A DNA stretch of 64,000 nucleotides from Epiperipatus broadwayi (GCA_028023455.1 JAQFVV010000183.1:928001-992000), one strand, 5' to 3'; shown: positions 54,677 to 64,000, counted from the first letter of the stretch. Translations and numbers: made by a program. Notes: generated by a model from the letters alone, not told the origin.

Positions 54677-54789
54677 ATATTAATATTAAAAGTTTTTAAC
54701 ACGGATGAACCCCAAAATATGTATTTTATATACTTAACTGGTGCAAATCTTCATTTTAACATATATATATATATGTGTGTGTGTGTGTA

Positions 54790-56400
54790 TGCACATCTGA
54801 TTCTTCTCTCCCTTTTCTAATATATTATAATCTTTTGATAACTTACAATTCTCATGTATATAATAATCAAAGCTCAAGCTTATATCTATTGGAATTCTAC
54901 TTCATTTTCACAGCTTATTTTTATTTTTAGTTCTACTATCTTATGTTTTTCCTTTAATTTTTATATTTTAATCACATCTCTTATTATTTGTATACATTTT
55001 TCTATCACATACAATAAATAAAAATTATACTTATTAAATAAATTTGAATAAACTTTTTTAAAAATTTGGAGAAGTCCAATAAGCATTATTGCCAAAATGT
55101 CTCTTCATAATACAAAAATATTCACTTATTACAATAATTGTATGTCCCTATTTCTGCAAAGTTTGACAATAACTTGCTGCAAATAATATATACTATTTGC
55201 TAAAAATCTACAGGACGTATCTTAAAACCATTTGACAAAAGACGTCTTCTGTTTTTATTTAGATCGTCATTTACTCAAGATATTAGAGTATATGACATTC
55301 GTTAGCTTTAATATTGATAACAGCAAAACAATTTTCAAATTGAATTCAATGGTGTTGTCTTAATGATTTTTTTGAATATTGAAAAAATTGAAGACTTTAC
55401 GCACTAAATGTATAAAATAATATTATCTGCCAATATTATCTCAGTTCATCTTAATTCCAAATTACTAATTCGTTATATTAATAATATTGTGAATTTTAGG
55501 AGTACAATAGATATAATTAAGGACAATGATTTTTTATAGCTTTAAATATATGTAAATGTTTTGACAGTCTACAAGCAATGCAATATAGTCAAGAGAAAAT
55601 TCTTCTAACCCCATACTTCTGTTCAAATACTATAATATTTTAGGGAAAAAATTAAATTATCTATTAAAAAATCCTATTTTTCTATATTAAGGTTGACTGT
55701 GTAGAAATAAAAATAGAATGCAGTGCATAGAAATGACAGAAAAAATTGTGTTGTAGTGATTAAAAAATGATTAGAATATCCATCTGTTAGACCTATGATA
55801 TGTTACCTAAAATTAGCTGGAATTCAAAAATTTAGTTTGGATAGTTAAGGTTTCTAAGAATATTTAAGGTTTTTTTTAGTAATCAGATACCCATAGAAAG
55901 TAAATTAAGAATTAAAGATATTATACTAATAAATTCAAATAGCCATTGGATATTCCTATGAGTAATGCCTTTTTTTCTCTATCTTTATATAGAGATACTA
56001 GAGAGACTTTCTTTTTTGATAAAGGTTGTTGTATTTTAATTTATTCACAAAGTTATATTGTTTATGTATTAATCCAACCACATCAGAAATCCAGTTTACC
56101 CAAAAAAACACTATAACAAAAAGTTTTTTGCCTCCATCAGTGGTCTGATAAAACTGATTAATTATTAGAAAAATATGTAAATATTATTAATGCTTTTATC
56201 TAGGGTGAATTTTATATTACAAATGTAAGAGCACTGATATATTAGCATAGCATCTTATCTGCTAATGTCTTATTAATAGAGATATCTCAGTAAATAGTTT
56301 TTTTATATGCAGATATTGAGTTTTTCTGTTTTGTGATGATGGTTATGAAAGGTGAAATCCATTCAATATATATATATATGTTAATTCTAATATTTTCACG
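54790..56400. other. AT-rich sequence, nothing recognised
   Basis: No repeat, RNA or coding match over about 1.6 kb. Confidence 0.45.
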
Positions 56401-56411
56401 GATAAAAAATG

Positions 56412-56489
56412 TCATATTATTATTATTATTTGCGGGATACCCGTGTAGTCAAATAGCTAAATGCTGACGTTTCAATACAATAGCCCACA

Positions 56490-56541
<52 letters not shown>

Positions 56542-56552
56542 TATATATATGC
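56412..56552. repeat. tRNA-like (SINE?) remnant between inverse trinucleotide tracts
   Basis: (ATT)n at 56416 and (AAT)n at 56490-56540 are inverse to each other and flank GCGGGATACCCGTGTAGTCA then AATAGCTAAATGCTGACG, TTTCAATAC. This resembles the front of a tRNA-derived SINE. The B box is poor. Alternatively a small foldback element. Confidence 0.4.
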
Positions 56553-56885
56553 TGGTTTATTAAGTAAATTAAATATTCTCAATCGAAAGCACAAGGTAAA
56601 ACTTTTTCAAAGAAAAGAATGGACTATTAATAATTTTTATTAGTCATTCATTAGACTAGTGAAATGTACCCTACATAAATATTATTTATTAAATAAAAGA
56701 ATGGACCAACTCATCTCCTTTATCTAAATTTGCCTATATAAATGAGTTTACATAAAGGAGATAAAATGGACCATTCTTTTCTCTTAAAAAGTTGCATCTT
56801 GTGTTTTGGATTGACAATATTTCACTTATTTAATAAACCAGTGCCCGAGTGTTAATCTAAGTGTATTACATAATAAATACAATTT
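56553..56885. repeat. imperfect inverted repeat in AT-rich sequence
   Basis: GAAAAGAATGGACTATT...(56609) and AATGGACCATTCTTTTCTC (56765) are inverse, with AGGAGATAAAATGG and CATCTCCTTTATC between them also inverse. A small foldback of unknown type. Confidence 0.5.
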
Positions 56886-56924
56886 ATCCAAAATTCAAAC
56901 ACTTTTTAGCAAACTTTATTTGTA

Positions 56925-56970
56925 CATACACCTACGTTTCAACTGACCTGCAGTCTTCTTCAGAGCTATG
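56925..56970 (-). ncRNA. type I hammerhead ribozyme, family D
   Basis: Outer stem I CAUA/UAUG, bulged G, inner GCU/GGU, CUGAAGA (N7 is A), one extra A, stem II GACUG-CAGGU-CAGUU, GAAA, ACGU stem III, site GUA. The core is complete. Confidence 0.78.
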
Positions 56971-57183
56971 ATATAATGAACAAAATAAAAAAACAACTAT
57001 ATAATAACAGTATAAAAAAATTTTTTAAACAATAAAAAAACTAAAAACAACATAAAATATATATATTAAAAACCTGAAATAAATAATCAAACCCATATAA
57101 AACAATTAATATAAAATAAAATGTACTACATAAATAAAAAATAAATATAAATTATACATGTGTATTCTTAACTTTATACATAA

Positions 57184-57215
57184 GACTGCAGGTCAGTCGA
57201 AACATAGGTGTATGT
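57184..57215 (+). ncRNA. partial hammerhead ribozyme, family D
   Basis: Stem II GACUG-CAGGU-CAGUC (all Watson-Crick), GAAA, then CAUA in place of CGUA. The CUGAAGA strand is missing. Confidence 0.6.
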
Positions 57216-57264
57216 ACAAATAAAGTTTGCTAAAAAGTGTTTGAAGTTTGGATAAATTGTATTT

Positions 57265-58355
57265 ATATGATATTAAGGCAAACATAAAGAAAAGTGTGAT
57301 TTTGGTGTATTACATAATATTAGCCACTGGGAAAAGTTTGCATATACACATATATAATTAGTGATGTTTTATAATTTTTATATGCAATAAATTGTCCCAG
57401 TATTTATGTATTTAGTACGAAAAAAAATTAATCATTAAATATAGATGCTATTATTTTACAAACTGTATTTTTGATACACTACACAATATTCTAGACTATT
57501 AACTGTCATCAGAGTTAACTATAACATATTGGTTATTAATAGACGCTATGTCACTAATATTCAAGTTTGTCTGTTTCACTGAATATGTAATAGAATGTTA
57601 TTTTACTGTTTATTTAATATGCCAATCTCCTCTATTTTCCTCTTTTGTCTTCTTATTCAGAACAAACCGGCTTAAAATTTTCTAGATTGAATAAAATATC
57701 GATATTAATTCTCATGAGCCAAGAAAATTAACACATCCATTGTATTTTTCTTAGTTTTGCTATAAATATCTAAACTAATTAAGCCTCATTGTAATGTTGT
57801 ATTCTGAGCTATTGTCTTGAATGGTACATATAATTTGAGAGAAATTTAACTACTCTTTCTTATTGCATTGCCAAATGTATATCATATAGTACTAAATTAT
57901 CCATGCACTTTATTACTGTTACACAATACTTTATTTACCACTTTCTTTTACAATTTACTGTTTTGATTGCTCAATAATCTTCTTCAGAACTTTTATATCT
58001 CCTAACTTCAACTACTAAATTCAAATTTTAAAAATTTTATATGCGCTAAAATTTTTAAAATTTGAATTTGGTACTGAGGGAAATTTCTGTCTCAATTTTC
58101 ATTCCTTTTATTATTAATAAATATGTTTTGGTTAGTAAGTGATCCAAAGCTTATATTAAAATCTTGAATATAGGTATTTTTAATTTTTGAAGTGATTCTG
58201 GGATGTATGGGATATTCATCCATAGCTTGATGCAATTCTTTTACTAATATTCCATGATATACTTCATAGAGTATATTTCACACAGCAGTCATTTCAATTG
58301 AAGAAACTCATAAATCCTGCTAGTTTTTAAGCTGTTGGAATCTGAGATTGTAAGC
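57265..58355. other. AT-rich sequence with one perfect hairpin
   Basis: Only the 23-bp palindrome at 58017-58069 stands out. Confidence 0.45.
58017..58069. repeat. perfect inverted repeat, 23-bp arms, 7-base loop
   Basis: AAATTCAAATTTTAAAAATT continues to TTA, then TATGCGC, then the exact inverse. Probably a mutation-generated or foldback hairpin. No coding neighbour. Confidence 0.85.
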
Positions 58356-58359
58356 AAGT

Positions 58360-58965
58360 TGTGTAAAATTCTGTTTGCTGCTTAGGTAAAATGGCAGGGC
58401 AAACAGTTATAATTCATTAAACAGCTTACAAGCAAGCTGTTCTGGGGAAAACACAAGTTTATGGTTTGATTGAAGTATCAAATTCATCATGTTTCTAAAA
58501 AAAACATGACAACTGAAGATCAATGTCCAGATGGTGCTCATTTCTTTTGGCTGCAAACGGCATTGTTCACTCAGAATTTATTTGTAATGATCAGACATTT
58601 TAACTACAAGTTCTGAAATGATTGCATGATGCTCTAAAACAAGTGTCTCAAATTGTGGCCAATGGGAAGTGCAAGCTTTAGCATAACAATGCACCACCAC
58701 ATGAAGTCGAGTATGTCACAATTTTTAATTAAATTTAGCATAGACCAGCTTATTTAAATATTAACCACATTCACCCGATCTCACTCTATGGAACTTTTTT
58801 TTATTCCCCCCTAAATGGTAAAATGCCTTAAAACATTTTTTGGGACATAAATGTGGTGAAGAAAAAAAAAGTGATGTGGGAGTTTTGGGATTACTTCAAG
58901 GAGAGAAAAACAGTTTGGTGTTTTTCATTAAATGGACTGTACTTTGAAGGAGATTTAATTTGCAA
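58360..58965 (+). pseudogene. mariner-type transposase relic
   Basis: Cut-and-paste transposase of the Tc1/mariner superfamily. Recognisable in broken frames: GIVHSEFI (58560), HNNAPPH (58685; HDNAP with the catalytic Asp changed to Asn), HSPDLTLWNFFLFP (58770; HSPDL.P.D.. region), and NGLYFEGD (58930; C-terminal block). The N-terminal DNA-binding half is absent or unrecognisable. Many stops. Long dead. Confidence 0.72.
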
Positions 58966-59011
58966 AACCTAAACATAGATACACAATTTATTATTACAAA
59001 ATTCGGCTACT

Positions 59012-59176
59012 CAGGGCCGGCAGAAGCAGGCATGCAACGCATGCTAGGCATGCGGGCGCTGGCAGAAGGAGGCGCCATCACTGAGAGATTAGCATCTGAA
59101 AAAGAAGGCGTCATCCCTGACAGGGGCACCAAAATCAAATTTGCATGCGGGCGCCTAGTACCCAGCGCCGGCTCTG
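59012..59176. mobile_element. hAT-type MITE with intact 8-bp target duplication
   Basis: CAGGGCCGGC and CAGAGCCGGC inverse ends bound 165 bp. CGGCTACT lies directly on both sides (59004-59011 and 59177-59184). The element is far richer in G+C and CpG than its surroundings (GGCGCC, GCATGCGGGCGC). Intact duplication and kept CpGs suggest a young insertion. Reading frames across it are incidental. Confidence 0.88.
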
Positions 59177-59184
59177 CGGCTACT

Positions 59185-59385
59185 TATTTTTGAATACCGT
59201 CTTGTAGGTATCTCCTCAAATCTGCTAATCTGACAAATCAGATTTCTTTTTTTTTTAATCAATATAAAATTAGTTTTTAATTCTAAAGATTGCGTTTTGT
59301 GTTTTCTTTTACAATATAAATTTTTGATTTAATTATTATACTTTTTCAGACCAAAAATATTTCCTAAAAATTTGGTTTCATATAT
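59185..59385. other. AT-rich spacer, nothing recognised
   Basis: No repeat or coding match. Confidence 0.4.
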
Positions 59386-59389
59386 ATAC

Positions 59390-59766
59390 AGCATCGGTCG
59401 GCAACAAGTGGTGTGTGGACCATTGGTGCTCCGTGACGTAATTTTAATGGTCCTCAAACAAATTCAGATATTATTTAAATTCGCTAAGCTCATTTAATAA
59501 AATTTTTAGATAAAAAATAATTTTTGTTTAAGCTGCATTATTAGTTGTTACAAAAGACTACTGTGACTTGCAAAACATCTATCTCAAAGGTATGTAATTA
59601 GCCCCTACTCGGTCAGCGGCATAGAAAAAGTAACAAAATAAGAATACTCAAATTTATTAATATATAAATATATATGTATATTATACTCAATGCTCGTATT
59701 AATTCGTATCTTTAAAAATTACGTTAGTAGTCCACAATATCTAAAGATTGCCGAACGTTGATATAG
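59390..59766. mobile_element. hAT-like non-autonomous element, short form
   Basis: Starts CAGCATCGGTCGGCAAC and ends GCCGAACGTTG, an imperfect inverse. Interior blocks match 49745-50394, with about 220 bases deleted. Flanks are TA-rich, so no target duplication could be decided. Confidence 0.68.
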
Positions 59767-59769
59767 CGG

Positions 59770-60285
59770 GTCTTTTATAATTTTTTTTTTTATCCTGAAC
59801 AAATATCATATTGGTTTCATATCTTTTATAAGATTTTTTAACCTGAACAAAGATCATTTCGACTGTCTGTTAAATATTATTCTCATGTTTGATTAAAACA
59901 TTTCAATCCCCATTTCCGATTCTACCCCATAATGATCTCTCTCGCTAAAGGACAGTTTGTTGTTGTTTTTTTAAATTTGAATTCTTTTTACTTGTCATTC
60001 TGTTGATGATCTTTGTCTTTTCTGCGTTTTTGATTTATTTTCCTACATTTGAGTTACTACTAAAAAAATCACACTTTTACTTTTCAACCGTTGTATTTTG
60101 TCTATCTTAATGCTGATAATTAAGCTGCTTAAAATTTGAAATTTTTTGTAATGTAAACAGTAATTTTTCATTTTACTTTTTGGATTTTATGATTTGAATA
60201 AGAATAGGTTTATAATTTTTGCAGGAAGCGTTCATAAAGTATATTTTTTAAAAAAGGAGAAAGGACTTTTTAAAAAAATGCTTAT
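59770..60285. other. AT-rich sequence, nothing recognised
   Basis: No repeat or coding match. Confidence 0.4.
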
Positions 60286-60289
60286 GTGC

Positions 60290-60346
60290 CAGCCATCTAC
60301 GCATGCGCGTGTACTCACAATAACCCATATACTGCTTTCCGGCTAG
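60290..60346. promoter_or_regulatory. promoter-like CpG cluster (YY1-, NRF1- and ETS-like sites)
   Basis: AGCCATCTAC, then ACGCATGCGCGT (60299-60310; one base off the NRF1 palindrome), then CTTTCCGGCT (60335-60344) occur within 55 bases of otherwise CpG-poor DNA. These three often mark TATA-less housekeeping promoters. No exon was identified on either side. Confidence 0.3.
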
Positions 60347-60654
60347 TTGTAATCTTGAAATGTCCACTGTTAACTTGAAGCAATATTATGGATAACTATT
60401 GTCATATTCAACGCAGAAAATTATATATATATATATAACAATGCATCAATATTAATTATAAATACTAGGTTGATTTAAATTAGTAAAAAAAAAAAGAAGA
60501 AGAAATGATGACATTATTAGAAATATTTTAATAGAATTTTTTTTTAACTATAAAAGACAGTTTCACTTCTGGGACTACAAAATTCTGATGAATATAAAAT
60601 CAGAAAAAAAAAAAAATCTTATATTACATCAAAATTTATTTTTACTCATTCAAT

Positions 60655-61125
60655 ACTTTTGTACAGGCATAAACCTGCATTTATATATGTAATATATGCG
60701 GGGTTCGAACTCAGACTTTCCCACGACCCACCACTCTCAGTGCCATCTCATATTGCTGACCCACCTGATCACACACATGTTGAAAAGATAAATAACCACC
60801 AATATGCGTATTTCATGTTAAACCAACAATCATCAGTTGGTCTAGATTACTATCCTCACACATATATATATAATCAGTACTCAGCTTTATATTAAGATAG
60901 CCAATATTTATACTTTAATGGACAGGCTTCAAACTATTTCAACTCACAACTCTTTAGCCTTCCATTTCATTGAAAATCTGATGATGGAACGTTCAAAGCC
61001 CTTGATAGTGCCAAGGTTGTCATCCTACCCATGTTGACATATTAGTCATTCTGACCCCTCATGTACAGGAGAATAATCCATTTATATATACATATGCGAG
61101 GGATGGGCAGACCTTTTATACACTC
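60655..61125 (-). mobile_element. family C ribozyme element, long form
   Basis: Nearly identical by eye to 29820-30270 across its length. It starts TTGTACAGGCATAAACCTGC and carries GGGGTTCGAACTCAGAC, the ribozyme, TTAATGGACAGGCTTCAAAC and the ATATGCGAGGGATGGGCAGA end. The plus frame at 60659-60895 is a reading through the repeat, and a parallel frame exists in the other copy. Confidence 0.87.
60798..60841 (-). ncRNA. type I hammerhead ribozyme, family C
   Basis: ACCAA/UUGGU, CUGAUGA, stem II UUGUU-GGUUU-AACAU (C-G pair of other copies replaced by U-A), GAAA, AUACGCAU, site AUA. Core complete. Confidence 0.82.
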
Positions 61126-61129
61126 ATTC

Positions 61130-61680
61130 AATAACTTTTTTTTTCCATTCATTTTTGGTTAAAAAATAAAAGTTATTATTTCTAAATCCTTTTTTTTTTT
61201 CTAAATTTAGAAGCTTTTTCAGTTTTTTCTCATGTTAATATTAAAAATAAACTATTACGCATTTTATTGTACTGATTAAAAACATGAAGGTAATCTTGTA
61301 TCTATATTTACTCTGGCTATCCAGCTAGTGAGTAGAAATATGTAAAAACACAAGGTGCAATAACTAGGTGTAATTTGTATCATTTGATAATTTATATTAA
61401 TAAATCTATAATGAATTCCAACTTTTCTCCTCTTGTAATTTTTCACCTTCTTACTTCTATTTTGTTATGCAGTCTACTCTATGTTTTTATGTGTTTCCTT
61501 ATATATCATTACTAATATACAGTATACTATATAGCAGTAAATCAATAACCAAAATAAGAATGAAATAAACAATTATTAATAACTAAAAAAAAACCTAGCC
61601 ATCTACTGGATATTATTTACATTAAATTGCACTTTTTTTAAAAAACATATACTTGCATACTATAATCAAATAATATTATA
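61130..61680. other. AT-rich sequence, nothing recognised
   Basis: No repeat or coding match. Confidence 0.4.
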
Positions 61681-61730
61681 TATAAAGCTTGCAAAATAAG
61701 CTCTTAACAAGCTTTGAGAATATCCTCAAT

Positions 61731-61770
61731 CCGAGACCGGTTTCGTCTTCTGGCGAGTGAGTAAGGTGCC
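61731..61770 (-). ncRNA. hammerhead ribozyme, family A unit 1, inactivated
   Basis: GAAA, stem III ACCGGU (palindrome) and GUC remain. The CUGAUGA strand has decayed to CUCGC. Confidence 0.6.
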
Positions 61771-62097
61771 AGGATATTCAAGCATTAGATTAAAAATACC
61801 AGGACAAGTCCAACACTTTATATATTGAGTAGAAAATCTGAAATTGTCAGACATTGATATGTCTTCCAATCCAGTTATCTAACTCAAATAACCACATAGA
61901 ACTGAACTAAGTTCAGATACCTCGTATATTAATAGCTTTAGCAATATAAAATTGCCAAAGCCTTAATAGCAAGAAATAAAATGATTAAAAAAATAAAGTC
62001 AGATGTCACATGACTTAATTTAATAAGCTTGAAACTACAAATGTTATATATACGGCTTGCAAAATAAATTCCTAACAAGCTTTGAGAATATCCTCTA

Positions 62098-62135
62098 CCC
62101 CAGACTGGTTTCTGCTTCTGGTATCATCAGTGAGG
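62098..62135 (-). ncRNA. type I hammerhead ribozyme, family A unit 2
   Basis: Stem I CCUCA/UGGGG, CUGAUGA, GAAA, stem III from ACCAGU, site GUC. Stem II (UACCAGAAGCA) pairs poorly. Confidence 0.68.
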
Positions 62136-62584
62136 TGCCAGGATATTTAAGCATTAGATTAAAAATACCAGGACAAGCCCAGCACTTTATCTAATGTATA
62201 ACTATTGAATAGAAAATCTGACATTGTCAGACATCCATATGTCTTCCAATCCAGCTATCTAACTCAAATAGTCATATGGGACTGAACTAAGTTCAGATAC
62301 ACCATATATTAATAGCTTTAGCAATATAAAATTGCCAAAGCCTTGATAGCAAAAAATAAAATGATAAAAAATCAAGTCATTTGTCACGACTTAATTTAAT
62401 AAGCTTGTAATTGCAAGCTTGTTAAGAGCTTATTTCGTGAGCTCTATATATAACATCTGTGATTACAAGCTTATTAAATTAAGTCATGTGACATCTGACT
62501 TGATTTTTTATCATTTTATAATCAAATAAATAAATTTACAATATTTAATTAATATCTAACATATAGGCTATATATATATACTTG

Positions 62585-62775
62585 TGCAAATAATGTAATA
62601 TATAGGGTATTTTGAGCTCAGACTTTCACATGACCCTCAACTCTCCACACTATCTCATACCACTGGTACACTTGACCACATTATTTATCTTTTAGACATA
62701 TATGTGGTTAAGTTCATCAGTGGTATGAGATTGTGTGGAGAATTGAGGGTCGTGCAAAAGTCTGAGCTCAAAACA
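62585..62775. repeat. family C end fragments, inverted
   Basis: GAGCTCAGACTTTCACATGA...CACTGGTACACTTGACCACA and its inverse meet near 62685. Ribozyme part is absent. The minus frame through it is incidental. Confidence 0.72.
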
Positions 62776-62859
62776 CAATATTTAATTAAATATTTTTTTA
62801 AAAAATAATTATACATATAATTAAAAAAAAATTTATTCCAATAATAATAATAATTATTT

Positions 62860-63300
62860 ACAATCATTTCCTACATTTTCCAACTATTCTATAAAGCCCC
62901 TTTTCCTCTTAATTTTGCTGGACTTTTTAGTATAATTACACATTTGTCCAAGTTTTTTTGAATAAACAATGTTTCATAATATATTCTCTTATAGTAATCC
63001 TTCACATACTTCATAATACATTTTCTTCACATTTCACTGTATGCCCTGCATCCAAATAATGCAAATACTAGGATCCTGACCATATTATTTGGATGCAGGG
63101 CATAAAATAAAATGTGAAAAAATATAAGTGTTATGAAGTAGTATATGAAGGATTACTGTAAGAGAATATATTATGAAACATTGTATATTTAAGAAAACTT
63201 GGACAAATGTGTAAATATAGTAAAAGGTTCAGCAAAATTAGGAAAAAATGGGCTTTATTAAATAATTAGAAAATGTAGAAAATGATTGTAAATATGTAAA
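62860..63300. repeat. foldback element, about 200-bp arms
   Basis: The arms meet at CCCTGCATCCAAATAATG/CATTATTTGGATGCAGGG-like sequence around ACTAGGATCCTGACC. They extend outward through TTCATAATATATTCTCTTA to CATTTTCTACATTTTC with scattered mismatches. No similarity to families A-E was seen. Confidence 0.8.
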
Positions 63301-63417
63301 AAACATTTTTCAAAAGTTATAAAATGTCTATTTAATTATTATTATTTTTGGGAAAAAATAATTGTAAAAATTTTTTTTTAAAATTTATTTAATTGAATAT
63401 TTTAATATATGATTTTT

Positions 63418-63565
63418 TCTACAGTACAGGATTTTTCATACCTGCACTCCAATATGTAATATATAGGGGGTTTGAACTCAGACTTTCACATAACACTTGA
63501 CTATCCACACTATCTCATTCTGCTGACACATTTGATTACGCACATGTTGAAAAGATAAATAATTG
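63418..63565 (-). repeat. family C fragment
   Basis: TACAGTACAGGATTTTTCATACC, GTTTGAACTCAGACTTTCAC and GTTGAAAAGATAAATAAT match the family C end. It stops before the ribozyme. Confidence 0.75.
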
Positions 63566-63612
63566 AATATTGTAAAGTTGTAATTATTTATTAAGTGCAC
63601 AGGAAGTATATG

Positions 63613-63885
63613 TAAATACTTTTAAGACAGGCTATAACCTGTATCAAATGCATCTTGAAATTTATAATAGTCAAGCAATATCTTTATTTTGCTGATAGAG
63701 GGACCTATCAAACCATGATACAAGATAGCAACTTTTATAAAGATGGCCACTCTTATTTTTCTAAAAGTCACTATCTTGTGTCACAGTTTGAGAGTTCCCT
63801 CTATCAGCAAGATAAAGATATTGTTGAGTATTATAAATTTCAAGGTGCATTTGATACAGGTTATAGCCTGTCTTAAAAGTATTTA
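63613..63885. mobile_element. MITE-like foldback element, about 85-bp inverted repeats
   Basis: AATACTTTTAAGACAGGCTA...GCTGATAGAGGGA and its inverse bound a centre of about 95 bases. TA lies on both sides, compatible with a Tc1/mariner-type duplication, although TA also continues the palindrome. The plus frame at 63655-63876 spans the element and is not a gene. Confidence 0.72.
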
Positions 63886-64000
63886 ATTAAATATTGTAAA
63901 TTGTATGTATATGTAAAATGGAAAATATGTTAAATTTATTTAATTATTTATTTATTTGATTATAGTATTTTAAGTATGTGTTCAAAAAAAGTGCAATTTA
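63886..64000. other. AT-rich sequence to window end, nothing recognised
   Basis: Short stretch without repeat or coding match. Confidence 0.4.

Larger units (their letters stand above)
53178..54775 (+). mobile_element. Penelope-like element PLE2, best-preserved copy
   Basis: Coding region plus 3' UTR, bounded by (TA)n on both sides (53158-53178 and 54763-54775, then (TG)n). The 3' 470 bases match the window start. The 5' side begins in the middle of the RT, so the copy is 5'-truncated. Confidence 0.9.
56890..57262. mobile_element. family D ribozyme element, inverted pair
   Basis: The left end (CAAACACTTTTTAGCAAACT, TTATTTGTACATACACCTAC, sense minus) and right end (its inverse at 57183-57262, sense plus) each contain hammerhead sequence. 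The middle, about 210 bases, is AT-rich with poly-A. The right copy lacks the front half of the ribozyme. Confidence 0.75.
61685..62520 (-). mobile_element. family A ribozyme element, head-to-tail dimer, period 368 bp, plus inverted end
   Basis: GCTTGCAAAATAA at 61687 and 62055, and the ribozyme GAC at 61735 and 62103, are each 368 bases apart. Each unit holds ribozyme, CCAGGATATTCAAGCATTAG, AGACAT..ATATGTCTTCCAATC, GAACTAAGTTCAGATAC, AAAATTGCCAAAGCCTT and the GTCACATGACTTAATTTAAT terminal block. After unit 2, 62395-62520 repeats the terminal block in both orientations. Confidence 0.87.

Noticed and set aside
58960-59193. 77-codon frame with a GC-rich second half
   Set aside because: It spans the junction of the mariner relic and a hAT MITE with a perfect target duplication, so it cannot be an old gene.
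60659-60895. 78-codon frame (similar frames at 29857 and 30303)
   Set aside because: The similarity between these frames comes from the family C repeat. Ribozyme and terminal blocks lie on both strands, and there is no sign of protein-level selection.
63655-63876. 73-codon frame
   Set aside because: Lies within a foldback element with about 85-bp inverted repeats; the frame is a by-product.

Overview
This window looks like non-coding, repeat-packed chromosomal DNA from an AT-rich invertebrate animal (by eye about one quarter G+C). The lineage cannot be named from sequence alone. No complete host gene was recognised. Every long reading frame is either part of a retroelement or runs through a repeat. 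The recognisable content is: Penelope-like elements (PLEs: reverse transcriptase plus GIY-YIG endonuclease), RTE-like and a second type of non-LTR retrotransposon, relics of mariner, hAT and Tigger/pogo-type DNA transposons, microsatellites, and many copies of short non-coding repeats.

The main result is that the short repeats are ribozyme-bearing. At least four dispersed families (called A, B, C/C' and D here) plus one singleton (E), together about 30 copies, carry a recognisable type I hammerhead ribozyme (core CUGANGA - stem II - GAAA - short stem III - NUH, closed by a pairing stem I). The 3' ends of three PLE lineages carry hammerhead-like motifs as well. Stem III is often a short self-complementary string (ACGU, ACUAGU, AUACGUAU, ACCAGCUGGU), which is expected of hammerheads that cleave as dimers in tandem transcripts. 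Families A and C' occur as head-to-tail dimers of about 368 and 371 bp. This matches animal retrozymes: small non-autonomous hammerhead retroelements thought to move with PLE machinery. Unusually, many copies here are head-to-head inverted dimers.

Layout. 1-470: 3' end of a PLE whose longer copy is at 53.2-54.8 kb. 2.2-2.4 kb: family A fragment. 3.7-6.3 kb: near-perfect 1.27-kb-arm palindrome of two 5'-truncated PLEs. 6.4-8.0 kb: broken RTE. 8.3-13.4 kb: a decayed PLE on the minus strand split by about 3.7 kb of microsatellite-anchored F repeats and a 42-bp minisatellite. 15.1-16.7 kb: non-LTR 3' end and another decayed PLE. 16.9-18.4 kb: family A and B inverted dimers. 18.8-19.4 kb: a possible host promoter and first exon. 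21.1-21.4 kb: anomalous homopolymer-rich sequence. 22.6-23.7 kb: Tigger-like element. 23.9-32.7 kb: families A, B, C, C' and E plus RTE pieces. 36.1-37.5 kb: third PLE. 37.5-43.6 kb: families A, B, C and C'. 44.3-45.8 kb: non-LTR element. 45.9-50.4 kb: families B and C, RTE relic, hAT relic. 50.9-52.8 kb: decayed RTE and a large (ATA)n. 53.2-54.8 kb: best-preserved PLE. 56.9-57.3 kb: family D inverted dimer. 58.4-59.8 kb: mariner and two hAT elements. 60.3 kb: promoter-like CpG cluster. 60.7-63.9 kb: families C and A and foldback elements.

How the parts may work together (inference): intact PLEs elsewhere in the genome would supply RT/endonuclease in trans. Families A-E would be transcribed, self-cleave into unit-length RNAs that could be circularised, and be reinserted. 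RTE, non-LTR and DNA transposon relics are independent passengers.
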